A stretch of DNA of 64,000 nucleotides from Salinirubellus litoreus (GTDB taxonomy: Archaea; Halobacteriota; Halobacteria; Halobacteriales; Haloarculaceae). Position numbers and translations under genes: made by a program. Location of the stretch: NCBI RefSeq assembly GCF_037335815.1, contig NZ_CP147841.1:3410001-3474000 (forward strand), written 5' to 3'. The notes beneath the pieces were generated by a model. It saw nothing but the letters and a program-made list of their open reading frames with translations, ran no database searches and was not told the origin of the DNA. Below are positions 42,459 through 51,924 of this stretch, piece after piece. Each line of letters starts with the position of its first letter. Within the stretch, counting starts at the first letter, position 1.

Positions 42459-43331
42459 TTACAGGGACCGTATCTGGAAGCCCTTCAGCAGGTAGCTCTG
42501 CAGGAAGTACGCGAACAGCATCGGCGGCACGGTCATCATCATCGAGACCGCCATGATGTCCGCCCACGAGGTGTCGTACCCCTGCGTGATGAGTCTGAAC
42601 ACGCCCGGCGCGAACGTCGTCGCCTCGTTCTGCGGGAGCAGTATCTGGGCGAACGTGAAGTCGTTCCACGCGAGCGCGAACGCGAACAGCGCCGCCGCGA
42701 TGATCGCCGGCTGGCTCTGCGGGATCACGACGTCGCGGAACCCCCGCCACCGCGAGGCTCCGACGACCCAGGCGCTCTCCTCCATCGAGCGCGGGATCGT
42801 CTGCATGTACTTCCACATGAGCCAGACCGAGAACGGCATCGAGATGGCCGTCAGCGCGACGATCAGTCCGATCCTGGTGTTGAGCAGCCCGATCTGCTTC
42901 CAGATGAGGTAGAGCGGGAGCCCCAGCACGATCGGGCTGAACATGTACCCGAACAGCAGGAACCGGGCGAAGTTCTCCTTGTGCGGGAAGTCGAACCGCG
43001 CCAGCCCGTAGCCGGCGATCAGTGAGACGATGACCACCAGGATGATCGTCCCCAGCGTGACGATGCCCGTGTTGATGATGTACAGCGAGACGTCCGAACT
43101 GGTGAGTATCGCGTAGTTGGACAGCGTGAACCCATCGAGGGTGGGGAACGCCGTCATGCTCTCGAGGATTGCCTGGCGCGTCTTGAACGAGCTCTGGGCC
43201 ATCCAGTAGATGGGGAACATCCCGACGACGAACATGATGACGCCGCTGATCCCGAGCACGATGCGGAACAGGCGGTCCTCGGTGCTGAACTCGAGACCGA
43301 ACACGCCGCTGGTACCGTCCTTGGTGCTCAT
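42459..43331 (-). CDS. carbohydrate ABC transporter permease (MalG type)
   Basis: A 290-residue inner-membrane permease with six helices. The EAA loop near the C-terminal third reads SMEESAWVVGASRWRGFRDVV, with the expected G at the end of the helix. The typical MalG C-terminus is present (FLQSYLLKGFQIRSL). Its start overlaps the stop of the preceding permease by four bases (ATGA). It pairs with the MalF-type subunit to form the translocation pore. Confidence 0.93.
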   Translation of the reverse strand: MSTKDGTSGVFGLEFSTEDRLFRIVLGISGVIMFVVGMFPIYWMAQSSFKTRQAILESMTAFPTLDGFTLSNYAILTSSDVSLYIINTGIVTLGTIILVVIVSLIAGYGLARFDFPHKENFARFLLFGYMFSPIVLGLPLYLIWKQIGLLNTRIGLIVALTAISMPFSVWLMWKYMQTIPRSMEESAWVVGASRWRGFRDVVIPQSQPAIIAAALFAFALAWNDFTFAQILLPQNEATTFAPGVFRLITQGYDTSWADIMAVSMMMTVPPMLFAYFLQSYLLKGFQIRSL

Positions 43332-44281
43332 GTAGACGTCTCCACCTCCTCGCTCGGGTTGAACAGCTTGAAGTAGGCGATCGCACCCATCGCCAGGAAG
43401 ACGAACATCACGACGGCCATCGCGTTACCGAGGCCGTAGCTCCCGCCGACGAACGCCTCGCGGTAGGCGAGGATGGGCAGGGTGGTGGTCGCGAACCCCG
43501 GACCTCCCTGCGTGAGGATCCAGATGATGTCGAACTTGTTGAACATGAAGATCGAACGGAGCAGCACCGCGACGAGGATGACCCCCTGGATCCGGGGAAG
43601 GGTGATGTCGCGGAACATCTGCCACTTGTTCGCCCCGCAGACCTTCGCCGCCTCGTAGAACCGCGAGGGGATGGCCCGGAGCTGTGCGAGCGCGAAGATG
43701 GTAATGAACACTGCGAACTTCCAGGAACCGATGAGGACGAGCAGCGGCATCGCCCACGTCTTCGACCCGAGCGCGTAGTTCTTGGGGTCCCACAGGCCGA
43801 GCCACTCGGAGCCGACGATGTGGAAGACCCCGATGGCCTGGTCGAACATGAACAGCGAGACGAGCGCGACGATGATCGTCGGGATGAGGTAGGCGGTGAA
43901 GATGACGGCGGTCAGGACCTTCTGGAACCGCGTGATCCGGTTGAGCACGAGCGCTAGCCAGAGTCCGACCACCAGCTGGAACAGCGTGCTTCCGACCATG
44001 TAGACCACGCCGGTCCACAGCGACCCCCAGAACCGGTCGATGGTGAGCACCTCCACGTAGTTCGCCAGACCCACGAACTCCCAGTTGGGGTTCAACAGTG
44101 GGATCTCGTAGAGCGAGGCGTACACCGCGAACGACACCGGGAGTATCGCGATGAGGAAGTACAGGACGATGACGGGGAACACCGCCGCCGCACCGCTCAG
44201 GGTCTCCCCGTCCACCGGGAGGCGGTGCAACGGTAGCACCCCGTCCCGTCTCCGGTCGGCGTCCATCGTTTCACTGGCCAT
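43328..44281 (-). CDS. carbohydrate ABC transporter permease (MalF type)
   Basis: A 317-residue permease with six to seven helices, of the MalF/UgpA class. The EAA loop is RFYEAAKVCGANKWQMFRDIT, the docking site for the ATPase. A short N-terminal cytoplasmic segment precedes the first helix (AAVFPVIVLYFLIAILPV). ATG 44281; a 188-bp gap separates it from the binding-protein gene, which is upstream in the transcript. A GC-rich hairpin region in that gap may lower downstream expression. Confidence 0.92.
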   Translation of the reverse strand: MASETMDADRRRDGVLPLHRLPVDGETLSGAAAVFPVIVLYFLIAILPVSFAVYASLYEIPLLNPNWEFVGLANYVEVLTIDRFWGSLWTGVVYMVGSTLFQLVVGLWLALVLNRITRFQKVLTAVIFTAYLIPTIIVALVSLFMFDQAIGVFHIVGSEWLGLWDPKNYALGSKTWAMPLLVLIGSWKFAVFITIFALAQLRAIPSRFYEAAKVCGANKWQMFRDITLPRIQGVILVAVLLRSIFMFNKFDIIWILTQGGPGFATTTLPILAYREAFVGGSYGLGNAMAVVMFVFLAMGAIAYFKLFNPSEEVETST

Positions 44282-44469
44282 GTGTTACGGTCTAACGTGA
44301 CGTTTGCTCGCAGGCATATCAATCCCACTGGTCGCACCCCTGTTGGACCCCAGGTGTGCCGACGCCCGGTGTGGTCGACCCGCGACGCGAATCCCTCGCG
44401 GAGGAGGTGACCGCGTGGCGGCCCGGCGCATCGTCCGGGGGCCGGGACTCGGGGGCCCGGGCCGACGGG
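44282..44469. other. gap between binding-protein gene and permease genes
   Basis: 188 bp with no gene, holding very GC-rich self-complementary sequence (CCGGGGGCC followed by GGGGGCCCGGG at 44438-44461). It may form an RNA stem that stabilises the binding-protein mRNA or partially terminates transcription. Confidence 0.35.
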
Positions 44470-45999
44470 CTATCCGAACCGTTCCATCCCCTCCTGGAAC
44501 CGCTGTTCGAGCTTGCCCAGGCCGTACTCGTAGGCCTCCTGTGGGCTCGACCCGGTGACGACCATGTTGATCATCTCCGCCGGGAAGAAGAATCGTTCGA
44601 CGTACAGCGCTACGGGAGACGTGGTGAAGTTCGACTCCGGCACGTTGCCGTAGTAGTCCTCGACGATAGTGTTCTGACAGTACTCTAGCCCCTCAAGGTG
44701 GCTCGGGTAATCCTCCCAGTAGTCGAAGTTCTGGTAGGTGTCGCTCCCGATGACGTCCTCGTAGTTCGGAAGGAACCGCGTCGGCTCGGCCTCGTAGAGC
44801 TCCGCCGTCCGGGATATTTCGTCGCCGTAGACGTACTGAAGGAACTTCTTGGTCCCGACTGGGTTCTCCGAGTTGGCGAACACGTGGTGGCCGTCCGGAG
44901 TCGGGTTGTACTGCCAGTTGTTGCTCTTGTCGATGCCACCCTCTTTCCAGCGCGGCAGTGGCGCGACCCCGGTGTTCTTCGCGATCTGATCGACCTCGGC
45001 GCTCGCCGCAACGCCCGCCGGCCACATGTTCAGGTTGTACTGCTGGGCGAAGCGGCCGCCGGCCCAGTCACCGAGTGACGCACTCCACCCGATCCCGGTC
45101 GGGTCCGGGGAGTACTGCGCGAGTTCCTGGAAGTACTCGAGGAGCTGTGTCACCTCCTCCTCGGGGTAGTGGACCTCGAGTTCGCCGCCGACCTCGCCGT
45201 CCTTCCAGCGGAGGCCGATTGCCGAGGTGCCCATGTTGTTGAGGAACACGTGGAACTCGTCCTGTGCCTTCCCGGTCTTCTGTCCCGCCAGGCCGTACCC
45301 CCGGATGTCCAGATCTGACTCGTCGATGACCCGCGCGTTCTCGATCATCCCCTCGATACTGTCGGGGACCTCTAGACCCAGTTCGTCGTAGACGTCCTGC
45401 CGGTAGTGGAAGACGGAGGTGTAGTAGCCGTGGGACACCTGCCAGAGTTTGTCGTCCTGGGTAAGCGGCGAGGAGATGAGTTCGCCGGATACGGACTGGA
45501 CCTGGTCGACGACCTCGGTCACCTCCGCGAGCTGGTCCGACGCCCAGAGGTCGGCCACCTGGTCGAACGTCGAGGTGTTCATCCCCGGCGGGTCGCCGGA
45601 CTGGATGAGCGTCGCCAGCCGGTTCTCCTGAGAGCCGGACATCCCGGAGTACTCCATCTCGACCTCGATACCGGTCTCGTCGGTGAACCCCGGTACGAGT
45701 TCGTCCTCCCACTGGGTCTGCCAGGCCTCGTTGTTGTAGTCGGTGAGGACGTGAACCGGCGGTAGCTCGGCCGGGTCCGGCGTCCCGCTCCCGCCGCCGT
45801 CGCTGGTGCTACCCCCGCCGCCATCGCCACCGTCCCCACCGCCGCCATCGCCATTACCACCGTCACCGCCGTCACCACCACCGCCACCGTCGCCACCGAC
45901 ACAGCCAGCGAGGCCAGCGATCGAGCCGGCCCCCGTGAGCGCCAGCCACCGCCGGCGGCTGAACATCTGTTCCTCTTCGTCCTGCTGGTTCCCGCCCAT
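44470..45999 (-). CDS. extracellular solute-binding lipoprotein of the ABC importer
   Basis: A 509-residue substrate-binding protein of the sugar-type ABC importer. A twin-arginine signal (FSRRRWLALTGAGS) and a lipobox (GLAGC, Cys33) show Tat export and lipid anchoring. A long Gly/Asp low-complexity linker (about 34-75) follows, then the bilobal type-1 binding domain, starting LPPVHVLTDYNNEAWQTQWE. Its length and fold fit alpha-glucoside or maltose-type binding proteins; the actual solute is unknown. I choose ATG 45999, since a GTG at 46011 would place the start too near the TATA element. It is first in the operon. Confidence 0.9.
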   Translation of the reverse strand: MGGNQQDEEEQMFSRRRWLALTGAGSIAGLAGCVGGDGGGGGDGGDGGNGDGGGGDGGDGGGGSTSDGGGSGTPDPAELPPVHVLTDYNNEAWQTQWEDELVPGFTDETGIEVEMEYSGMSGSQENRLATLIQSGDPPGMNTSTFDQVADLWASDQLAEVTEVVDQVQSVSGELISSPLTQDDKLWQVSHGYYTSVFHYRQDVYDELGLEVPDSIEGMIENARVIDESDLDIRGYGLAGQKTGKAQDEFHVFLNNMGTSAIGLRWKDGEVGGELEVHYPEEEVTQLLEYFQELAQYSPDPTGIGWSASLGDWAGGRFAQQYNLNMWPAGVAASAEVDQIAKNTGVAPLPRWKEGGIDKSNNWQYNPTPDGHHVFANSENPVGTKKFLQYVYGDEISRTAELYEAEPTRFLPNYEDVIGSDTYQNFDYWEDYPSHLEGLEYCQNTIVEDYYGNVPESNFTTSPVALYVERFFFPAEMINMVVTGSSPQEAYEYGLGKLEQRFQEGMERFG

Positions 46000-46022
46000 G
46001 ACGACCGCCACAAAGGGAACTA

Positions 46023-46033
46023 CATTATTATAG
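46023..46033 (-). promoter_or_regulatory. TATA box of ABC importer operon
   Basis: On the minus strand CTATAATAATG (46023-46033) lies about 25-34 nt before the ATG at 45999, giving a leaderless transcript for the binding protein. Confidence 0.5.
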
Positions 46034-46142
46034 CTTTGGGACGCGCCGACGCACGGCGTACACGGTCGCCTCCCGTCGGCACCGCCGCGAGCCGTGGGTT
46101 TCGTGACGCCTGCGCCGAAGGTCCGGGGTCGGACTCCCGTGT

Positions 46143-46943
46143 CTACCGGCCCTCGAACGTCGGCTCGTAGTCGTCCTCGGCGAACGCCCTCGCCCCCTCG
46201 GCGTGGTCCTCCGTCTCGACCAGCGTGGGGAACACCCGCCGGTCGTACGCGATGGCCTCGCGCAGTGGGACCTGCTGGCCGTGATCGACGCTGTCCTTGA
46301 TGGCACGCATCGACAGCGGGGGCTGGCCGGCGAGCTTCCCGACGAACGCCGAGACCTCCTCGTCGAACGAGTCGTCGTCGAACACGCGGTGGACCAGTCC
46401 CAGTTCCCCGGCCCGCTCGGCCGGGAGGTGCTCGCCCAGCATCGCCACCTCCTTCGCGACCGCCGGCCCGGCGATGCGGGCGATGTACTGCGCGCCGCCG
46501 GCCCCGGGGAGGATCCCCAGGTTCGACTCGGGGAGCCCCAGTCGGGAGGACTCGCTGGCGAGCCGGAAGTCACAGCCGAACGCGAGTTCGAGCCCGCCGC
46601 CGAGACAGTAGCCGTCGATCTTCGCCACGATCGGTGCACCGAACCCCCGGAGTCGGTCCTGGATGCTCGTCATCGGCCCGACGCGGGCCCCGCGCCCACC
46701 GAACTCCGTGATGTCCGCGCCCGCCGAGAACGCACGGTCGCCCGCCCCCTCGATCACGACCACCCGGACCGCGACCCCCTCGGCGTCCGCGTCGAGCGAT
46801 TCGAGCTCCTCGACGGCGCTCACCACGTCCTCGCGGAGCTGGGCGTTCATGGCGTTCAGCGCGTCCGGCCGGTTCAGCGTCACGGTGGCGACGCCGCTCT
46901 CCTCGTCGTGGTCCACCAGTACGGTGTCGAACGACTCCTGCAT
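46143..46943 (-). CDS. enoyl-CoA hydratase
   Basis: A 266-residue crotonase-family enzyme that hydrates 2-enoyl-CoA in fatty acid degradation. The oxyanion hole is in FSAGADITEFGG and GYCLGGGLELAFGCDFRLAS. Both catalytic glutamates are present, in GGLELAFG and LGLPESNLGILPGAGG, so it should be a true hydratase rather than an isomerase. ATG 46943. It lies near MaoC, acyl-CoA ligase and dehydrogenase genes but on its own transcript. Confidence 0.88.
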   Translation of the reverse strand: MQESFDTVLVDHDEESGVATVTLNRPDALNAMNAQLREDVVSAVEELESLDADAEGVAVRVVVIEGAGDRAFSAGADITEFGGRGARVGPMTSIQDRLRGFGAPIVAKIDGYCLGGGLELAFGCDFRLASESSRLGLPESNLGILPGAGGAQYIARIAGPAVAKEVAMLGEHLPAERAGELGLVHRVFDDDSFDEEVSAFVGKLAGQPPLSMRAIKDSVDHGQQVPLREAIAYDRRVFPTLVETEDHAEGARAFAEDDYEPTFEGR

Positions 46944-47015
46944 ACCCTCGGCTGTGCCACCGGTGACATAACTCTTGAGGGCCGGGGGGCCTCGCTCGGG
47001 CGCGGGACGGCGAGG

Positions 47016-47960
47016 TCAGTCCGCCGAGACATCGCGACCGCCCTCGACGTGGACCAGCTCCTCGATGGGTGGGATCTTCGCCTCACGGTCGGTGATGATC
47101 TCGATGCGGCGTTGGAGCTTCTCGGTGGCGTACTCGACCAGGTAGGTCGAGTCGACCTCGTTGTCCGGATCGTCGACGATACCCGCTACCAGCGGGAGGA
47201 GGTCCCCGAGGGTCTCCTGGACGATATCGGGGTCGACGCCCTCCTCGGCGACGAGCCGCTGGACCTCGTGCATCCCGAAGCCGACGTGTCGCCCCTCGTC
47301 GGACCGGATGCGGGTGATCCCCTCGACGAGCCCCTCCAGGTGGACCGGCTCGCCCGGTAGCTCGACCTCCGGGCCGGTGGGCGACCAGGACGCCTGGATG
47401 CCGTAGTAGCCGGTCTGTGCGAGCACCGATTCGACCACGAGGTGGTAGTGGCAGTACGCCCGGGCGAGCGCCTCGGACGAGTCGTCCTCCAGCAGCCGGT
47501 GCATCGCCGCCTCCGTCCGGTCGAAGAGCTCGACGTACGAGTCGTTGAAGTACCGCTCGTCGGTCGGGTGCGTCACCTCGAACCCGTGAGCCTCGGCCAC
47601 AGGGTCGATCACCTCGCGCCAGTAGCGGTCGAAGAAGGCGGTGTGCTTGGCCTCCTCGTAGAGCTGGGAGGTGAGGAACATCTGCTTGTCCACGTCGTCG
47701 AGCGCGATACACATCGGCGCGAGGTCCTCGGTGACGGCCTCCTCGCCCGCGCCGAACAGCGCGAGCGTCCGCCGCAGCCCGTCGAACTGCGCCTCGGTCT
47801 GTTCTCGCTCGATCAGCCGCTCGCGGTCCTGCTCCAGCAGCTCGTCTGGGATGTCCCGGTAGGGGTCCCAGTGGCGGTAGACCGCGTTCCGGAAGTAGCC
47901 CGAAGCGAACGAGTCGGGATCGAGGCGCATCGTACGGCCCGTGTCGCTGTACCGGTTCAT
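47016..47960 (-). CDS. R2-like ligand-binding oxidase
   Basis: A 314-residue ferritin-like protein of the R2lox family, relatives of ribonucleotide reductase R2 with a Mn/Fe site and a bound fatty acid. The metal ligands lie in LYEEAKHTAFFDRYW (Glu-x-x-His), VVESVLAQTGYY (third Glu) and DEGRHVGFG (Glu-x-x-His). The helical bundle is complete. R2lox does not make dNTPs; it is thought to oxidise a hydrophobic substrate. Its placement within acyl-CoA genes fits a lipid substrate, but that is inference. ATG 47960. Confidence 0.88.
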   Translation of the reverse strand: MNRYSDTGRTMRLDPDSFASGYFRNAVYRHWDPYRDIPDELLEQDRERLIEREQTEAQFDGLRRTLALFGAGEEAVTEDLAPMCIALDDVDKQMFLTSQLYEEAKHTAFFDRYWREVIDPVAEAHGFEVTHPTDERYFNDSYVELFDRTEAAMHRLLEDDSSEALARAYCHYHLVVESVLAQTGYYGIQASWSPTGPEVELPGEPVHLEGLVEGITRIRSDEGRHVGFGMHEVQRLVAEEGVDPDIVQETLGDLLPLVAGIVDDPDNEVDSTYLVEYATEKLQRRIEIITDREAKIPPIEELVHVEGGRDVSAD

Positions 47961-48085
47961 ACCACCTGTCTGTCGTGAACGATACTAAGCGTTACCGACC
48001 GACCGTTCGGTCGGCGGGCGAGCTACCTCGAACACCGCGCTCCACGGCGAAGCCCCCCGACGGTTTTGCCGGTAGACGGTGGCCG

Positions 48086-48931
48086 CTACAGTCCGTCGAG
48101 CGCGCCCTCGAACACCTCGCCGAGCCGGTCGAGGACCGCGTCGTCGGTCCGGGCGTACGGCAGCGACAACGGCGAGAGGCTCACCCGATCGTCGAGTAGT
48201 GCCCGCCGGTCCGTTCCCTCCGGGTCGGGAACGTTGCCGGCAGACATCCCCGCCCAGAGCGGGTTGTGGAGCCGATACTGGCCGTCCTCGAGACGGGCGT
48301 GCATGTCGTACTCCTCGGTCGGTCGCGTGAGGGCGATCCCCGCGAGATCGCGGTCCGGACGCGGGAGGTTCAGGTTCAGGTAGTCCACGGCGTCGAAGGT
48401 GTCGCTCCCGACGGCCCGCTCGACCACGCTCGCCGCCACGGCGCAGGCCCGCTCGAAGTCGGCAGTCGAGAGCGCCGAGCGGTCCATCCCGAGGACGTCC
48501 ATCGAGACGGCGACCCCCGGAACGCCGAGGCAGGCCGCTTCGGTGGCGGCGCTCGCGGTCCCCGAGCGCGGGAGGACGTGCGCCCCGAGGTTCGCCCCCG
48601 GGTTACAGCCCGCCACCACCACGTCCGGGTCGAACGTCCCGACCCCGAGGATGGCACAGTCACAGGGCGTCCCGTGGACGGCGTCACCGAGTTCGTGGGC
48701 CTCGCGGGGGATGGTCACGGTGTACGGCTCGTCCTCGCCGTCGCCGAGGCCGGTCTCGCCCTCGTTGCCCCGGTCGGGACCCATCCGCCCGTAGGAGAGC
48801 CCCCGACCGACGGCGCTCTGGTTTCGCGCCGGCGCGATCACCCGCACCTCGCCGAGTTCGGCGAGCGCGTCGGCGAGGGCGCGGATCCCCGGTGCGTCGA
48901 TGCCGTCGTCGTTCGTCACCAGGACCCTCAC
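48086..48931 (-). CDS. surE: 5'/3'-nucleotidase SurE
   Basis: A 281-residue metal-dependent phosphatase acting on nucleoside monophosphates. The start MRVLVTNDDGIDAPGI has the two metal-ligand Asp residues and GCNPGANLGAHVLPRSGTAS holds the second ligand Asn and active-site loop. The GTG start at 48931 overlaps the stop of the MaoC gene (GTGA), so the two are translationally coupled, an odd partner for a nucleotidase. SurE is widespread in archaea and may help in nucleotide repair or stress. Confidence 0.92.
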   Translation of the reverse strand: MRVLVTNDDGIDAPGIRALADALAELGEVRVIAPARNQSAVGRGLSYGRMGPDRGNEGETGLGDGEDEPYTVTIPREAHELGDAVHGTPCDCAILGVGTFDPDVVVAGCNPGANLGAHVLPRSGTASAATEAACLGVPGVAVSMDVLGMDRSALSTADFERACAVAASVVERAVGSDTFDAVDYLNLNLPRPDRDLAGIALTRPTEEYDMHARLEDGQYRLHNPLWAGMSAGNVPDPEGTDRRALLDDRVSLSPLSLPYARTDDAVLDRLGEVFEGALDGL

Positions 48932-49923
48932 AGTACCGCCTCCGCCGATCCGGTGATGGCCGTCTCATCCCCGTCGCGGTCGACCCGTAGCTCGACCGCG
49001 ACGCGCTCGCCCGCCCCGGTCCGCTCGACGTCGGTCGCTTCGACGGTCGTCGTGAGCGTCTCCCCCGGCCACACCCGGGAACGAAACCGGACCCCGAACG
49101 ACCGTACCGACCCGACGCCGAGCCAGTCACAGACGGCGTGGGCCGCCACCCCGGCGGTGAACATCCCCTGGCCGAACACCGAGGGGTTGCCCGCCCCCCT
49201 GGCGTACGGCTCGTCGTAGTGGATGGGGTTGAAGTCGCCGCTCGCCCCGGCGTACCGGACGAAGTCCCGACGGTCGAGCGGGCCGAGCGAGACGGTCGGC
49301 GCGCAGTCCCCGGGCTCGAGGTCGCCGGCCTCGGCGGGGGTCGGCGCTGTCGGCTCGGTCGCGGCCCGGTCGGTCGCGGACCACTCGGGGTCCTCGCCCA
49401 GGTCGCCGTCGGTGGCGGGCGTCGGCCCGTCGTCTCCGTCCCCCGAATCGCCGACCGTCCCGCCGGTCTCGATAGCGGTCGAGCGGGAGACGAGCACCCG
49501 CTCGCCGCCGGAGTCGCGGTACTCGGTCTCGACCTCCGCGAACGTCATCGTCCCGCCCCGTGACCCTTCCCGCTCGTAGGCGTTCACCACCGCCGTCTCA
49601 CCCGTGAGCGTGTCGCCGACGACGAGCGGCCGGTCGTACTCGTAGGCCTGCTCGCCGTGGAGCGTGTGCTCGTGACGGAACCCGAGATCGACCCCCTCAC
49701 CCGTCCGGTACCGGGGGAAGTCAGTAGTCCGAACGAACGAGAGAGGTGCGGGAACGGCCTCGAACCCCCTCGCCGCGGCCACCTCGGGGTCCCGGTACAC
49801 GGGGTCGTCGTCGCCGATCGCCCGCGCGAACTCCTCGACCTTCCCCGCCTCGACGGTGAACCCCTCGACCGTCCTGACGCGCTCGTCGAGCATCGACTCC
49901 AGTCGGTCCAGCGTCGCGGTCAC
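48928..49923 (-). CDS. two-domain MaoC-like enoyl-CoA/acyl dehydratase
   Basis: A 331-residue double hotdog protein. The first half is a FAS1-like dehydratase domain (about 10-140), with RPLVVGDTLTGETAVV. The second half is a MaoC hydratase domain (about 190-320) with the catalytic Asp/His in GDFNPIHYDEPYA and a typical NPSVFGQGMFTAG. A Gly/Asp-rich linker joins them. It would hydrate an enoyl-CoA of medium or long chain. GTG start at 49923. It runs divergently from the acyl-CoA ligase at 50071 and is coupled to surE. Confidence 0.88.
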   Translation of the reverse strand: MTATLDRLESMLDERVRTVEGFTVEAGKVEEFARAIGDDDPVYRDPEVAAARGFEAVPAPLSFVRTTDFPRYRTGEGVDLGFRHEHTLHGEQAYEYDRPLVVGDTLTGETAVVNAYEREGSRGGTMTFAEVETEYRDSGGERVLVSRSTAIETGGTVGDSGDGDDGPTPATDGDLGEDPEWSATDRAATEPTAPTPAEAGDLEPGDCAPTVSLGPLDRRDFVRYAGASGDFNPIHYDEPYARGAGNPSVFGQGMFTAGVAAHAVCDWLGVGSVRSFGVRFRSRVWPGETLTTTVEATDVERTGAGERVAVELRVDRDGDETAITGSAEAVL

Positions 49924-50070
49924 TCGCCGACCCTCCGCGTTCGGCCCCGTCTCCGGTCCGTGTCCATGCCGCCCCCTGCCGGGGGGAGGGAGATAAAACC
50001 GCCCCCCGGAGCCCCCGTCCCTCGGGCGATCGGAGAAACGCTTAACTTCCGTTTCTCGTTACCGCGTGGC

Positions 50071-51669
50071 ATGCATCTGGAGGACGTGGCCGACGAGGCG
50101 AGGACGGGCAACGTCGCGAAGCTGTTCGACGAGACCGCGCGCCACCACGGCGACGCGCTCGCCATCGAGGCGTCGGGCCACGAGACGACCCACGCCGAAC
50201 TGCGGGCGGCGAGCGAGGCGTTCTCGGGGGGGTTGCGCGACCGCGGGTTCGGCCCCGGCGACCGGATGCTGCTCTACCTGCCGAACTGCCCGCAGTACCT
50301 CGTCGCCTCGCTCGGGGCGTTCCGCGCCGGTGTGGTCGTCTCGCCGGTCAACCCCCAGTACAAGGTCCGCGAGCTCACCTACCAGCTGGAGGACACCGAC
50401 GCGGACCTGATCGTCACCCACCCCGCCCTCCGGGGGGTCGTGACCGAAACCCTCGAAGAGACCGGACGCGACCCGCTCGTGGTCTCCGTCGGCGACGAGG
50501 ACGAGCGCGGGGACGGTGACGTAGGATTCGAAGCGATCAGGGGCGAACCCCACACCGCGGAGTGCGATCCCGGCGACGTCGCGCTCCTGCCCTACACCTC
50601 CGGAACCACGGGCCAGCCCAAGGGCGTCCGGCTCACCCACCGGAACTTCTCCGCACAGCTCCTCTCGTACCTCGCCAGCCGGACCGACGACCTCGCCGAC
50701 ACGGACGTGAAGTCCCTCCTGTACCTCCCGCTCTACCACATCACCGGATTCACTCACGTCGCCATGCAGCCGCTCGTCCGCGGCGGCGCGCTCTACCTGC
50801 GGAGCCCGGCGAACTGGGACGCCGAGGCCGCCATGCGGACCATCGAGGAAGAGGGAATCACCCGCTTCGTCGGCGTCACGGCCATGTACGTCGACATGGT
50901 CAACAGCGACTCGTTCGGCGACCACGACCTCTCCTCGCTGGTCTGGGCGAGCGAGGGCGGCGCGAAAATGTCCGTGGCCGTTCAGGAGCGCTTCGAGGAA
51001 GTCGCCGGCGTCGAGATGTCCGAGGGGTACGGGCTCACCGAGACCAACGGCGCGACCCACACCCAGCGGGGCTCGACGTTCGGCCTCCGACACGGTACCA
51101 TCGGTCAGCCGCTCCGGCACACCGAGTGCCGCGTCGTCGACGAGGACGGCGAGGAGGCCCCGGTGGGCGAGGAGGGCGAACTGCTCGTCCGCGGCCCGCA
51201 GGTGATGGCGGGCTACCACGGGATGCCCGAGGCCACCGAGGCGGCGTTCACCGAGCGGGGGTTCTTCCGGACCGGCGACGTCGCCCGACGGGACGCGGAC
51301 AACTACTACGAGATCGTCGACCGCAAGAAGCACATGATCGTCACCGCGGGGTACAACGTCTACCCGAGCGAGGTGGAGGAGCTCCTCCGCGAGCACGAGG
51401 CCGTCGCCGACGCCGCGGTCATCGGCGTCCCCGACGAGCGGCGCAACGAGATCCCCGTCGCGTACGTCGTCCCACGACCCGACGCCGAGCCGGGCGACGA
51501 CCTCGCCGATGCCATCCGGGAGTTCTGCCTCGCGAACGTCGCCGAGTACAAGCACCCCCGCGGGGTGACGTTCGTCGAGGAGCTCCCGAGGACTGCGAGC
51601 GGGAAGATACAGAAGTACAAGCTCGAAGAGGCACACGAAGAGGGCGGGACCGCGGAGGGGGACGACTGA
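50071..51669 (+). CDS. AMP-forming acyl-CoA ligase (fatty-acid-CoA ligase type)
   Basis: A 532-residue ANL-superfamily enzyme that activates an organic or fatty acid with ATP and CoA. Motifs: LLPYTSGTTGQPKGVRLTHRN (ATP phosphate loop), EGYGLTETNGATH, GFFRTGDVARRD and the C-terminal lysine in TASGKIQKYKLEE. The ATG at 50071 follows CGCTTAAC by about 25-30 nt. The next enzyme of the same family lies at 55274, so the region has two ligases with probably different chain preference. Confidence 0.92.
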   Translation: MHLEDVADEARTGNVAKLFDETARHHGDALAIEASGHETTHAELRAASEAFSGGLRDRGFGPGDRMLLYLPNCPQYLVASLGAFRAGVVVSPVNPQYKVRELTYQLEDTDADLIVTHPALRGVVTETLEETGRDPLVVSVGDEDERGDGDVGFEAIRGEPHTAECDPGDVALLPYTSGTTGQPKGVRLTHRNFSAQLLSYLASRTDDLADTDVKSLLYLPLYHITGFTHVAMQPLVRGGALYLRSPANWDAEAAMRTIEEEGITRFVGVTAMYVDMVNSDSFGDHDLSSLVWASEGGAKMSVAVQERFEEVAGVEMSEGYGLTETNGATHTQRGSTFGLRHGTIGQPLRHTECRVVDEDGEEAPVGEEGELLVRGPQVMAGYHGMPEATEAAFTERGFFRTGDVARRDADNYYEIVDRKKHMIVTAGYNVYPSEVEELLREHEAVADAAVIGVPDERRNEIPVAYVVPRPDAEPGDDLADAIREFCLANVAEYKHPRGVTFVEELPRTASGKIQKYKLEEAHEEGGTAEGDD

Positions 51670-51735
51670 GCGGTCGGGGGCGGCCACCGAACCCGGTCGG
51701 AGACGCCGACGGCGACCCTCGATCGAGCCCGCCGG

Positions 51736-51924
51736 TCACGGCCCCGTTCGATCCGCCCCGGGTTCGTCGAGGTAGTCGAGGTAGTACCGCCGGACCAGCC
51801 ACAGCGAGAGCACGACGACGACCATCAGGAGCAACAGCGGGAACCAGAACACCCCGAAGAGACCGACCGCCACCACGAGGAGGACGATCAGCAGTAGATC
51901 GAGGAGGACGTGGACGGGCTTCAC
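51736..51924 (-). CDS. 62-residue membrane protein
   Basis: One to two very hydrophobic helices (about 8-26 LLLIVLLVVAVGLFGVFW and 28-45) and then a basic/acidic tail (RRYYLDYLDEPGADRTG). It is a clean coding-like sequence, with the start ATG at 51924. No known family. It is convergent with the acyl-CoA ligase, sharing a 66-bp gap. Confidence 0.55.
   Translation of the reverse strand: MKPVHVLLDLLLIVLLVVAVGLFGVFWFPLLLLMVVVVLSLWLVRRYYLDYLDEPGADRTGP

Noticed and set aside
45783..45905. Long GC-rich repeat in the ABC binding-protein gene as a separate element
   Set aside because: It encodes the Gly/Asp linker behind the lipobox, which is common in haloarchaeal lipoproteins, so the repeat is explained by the protein.
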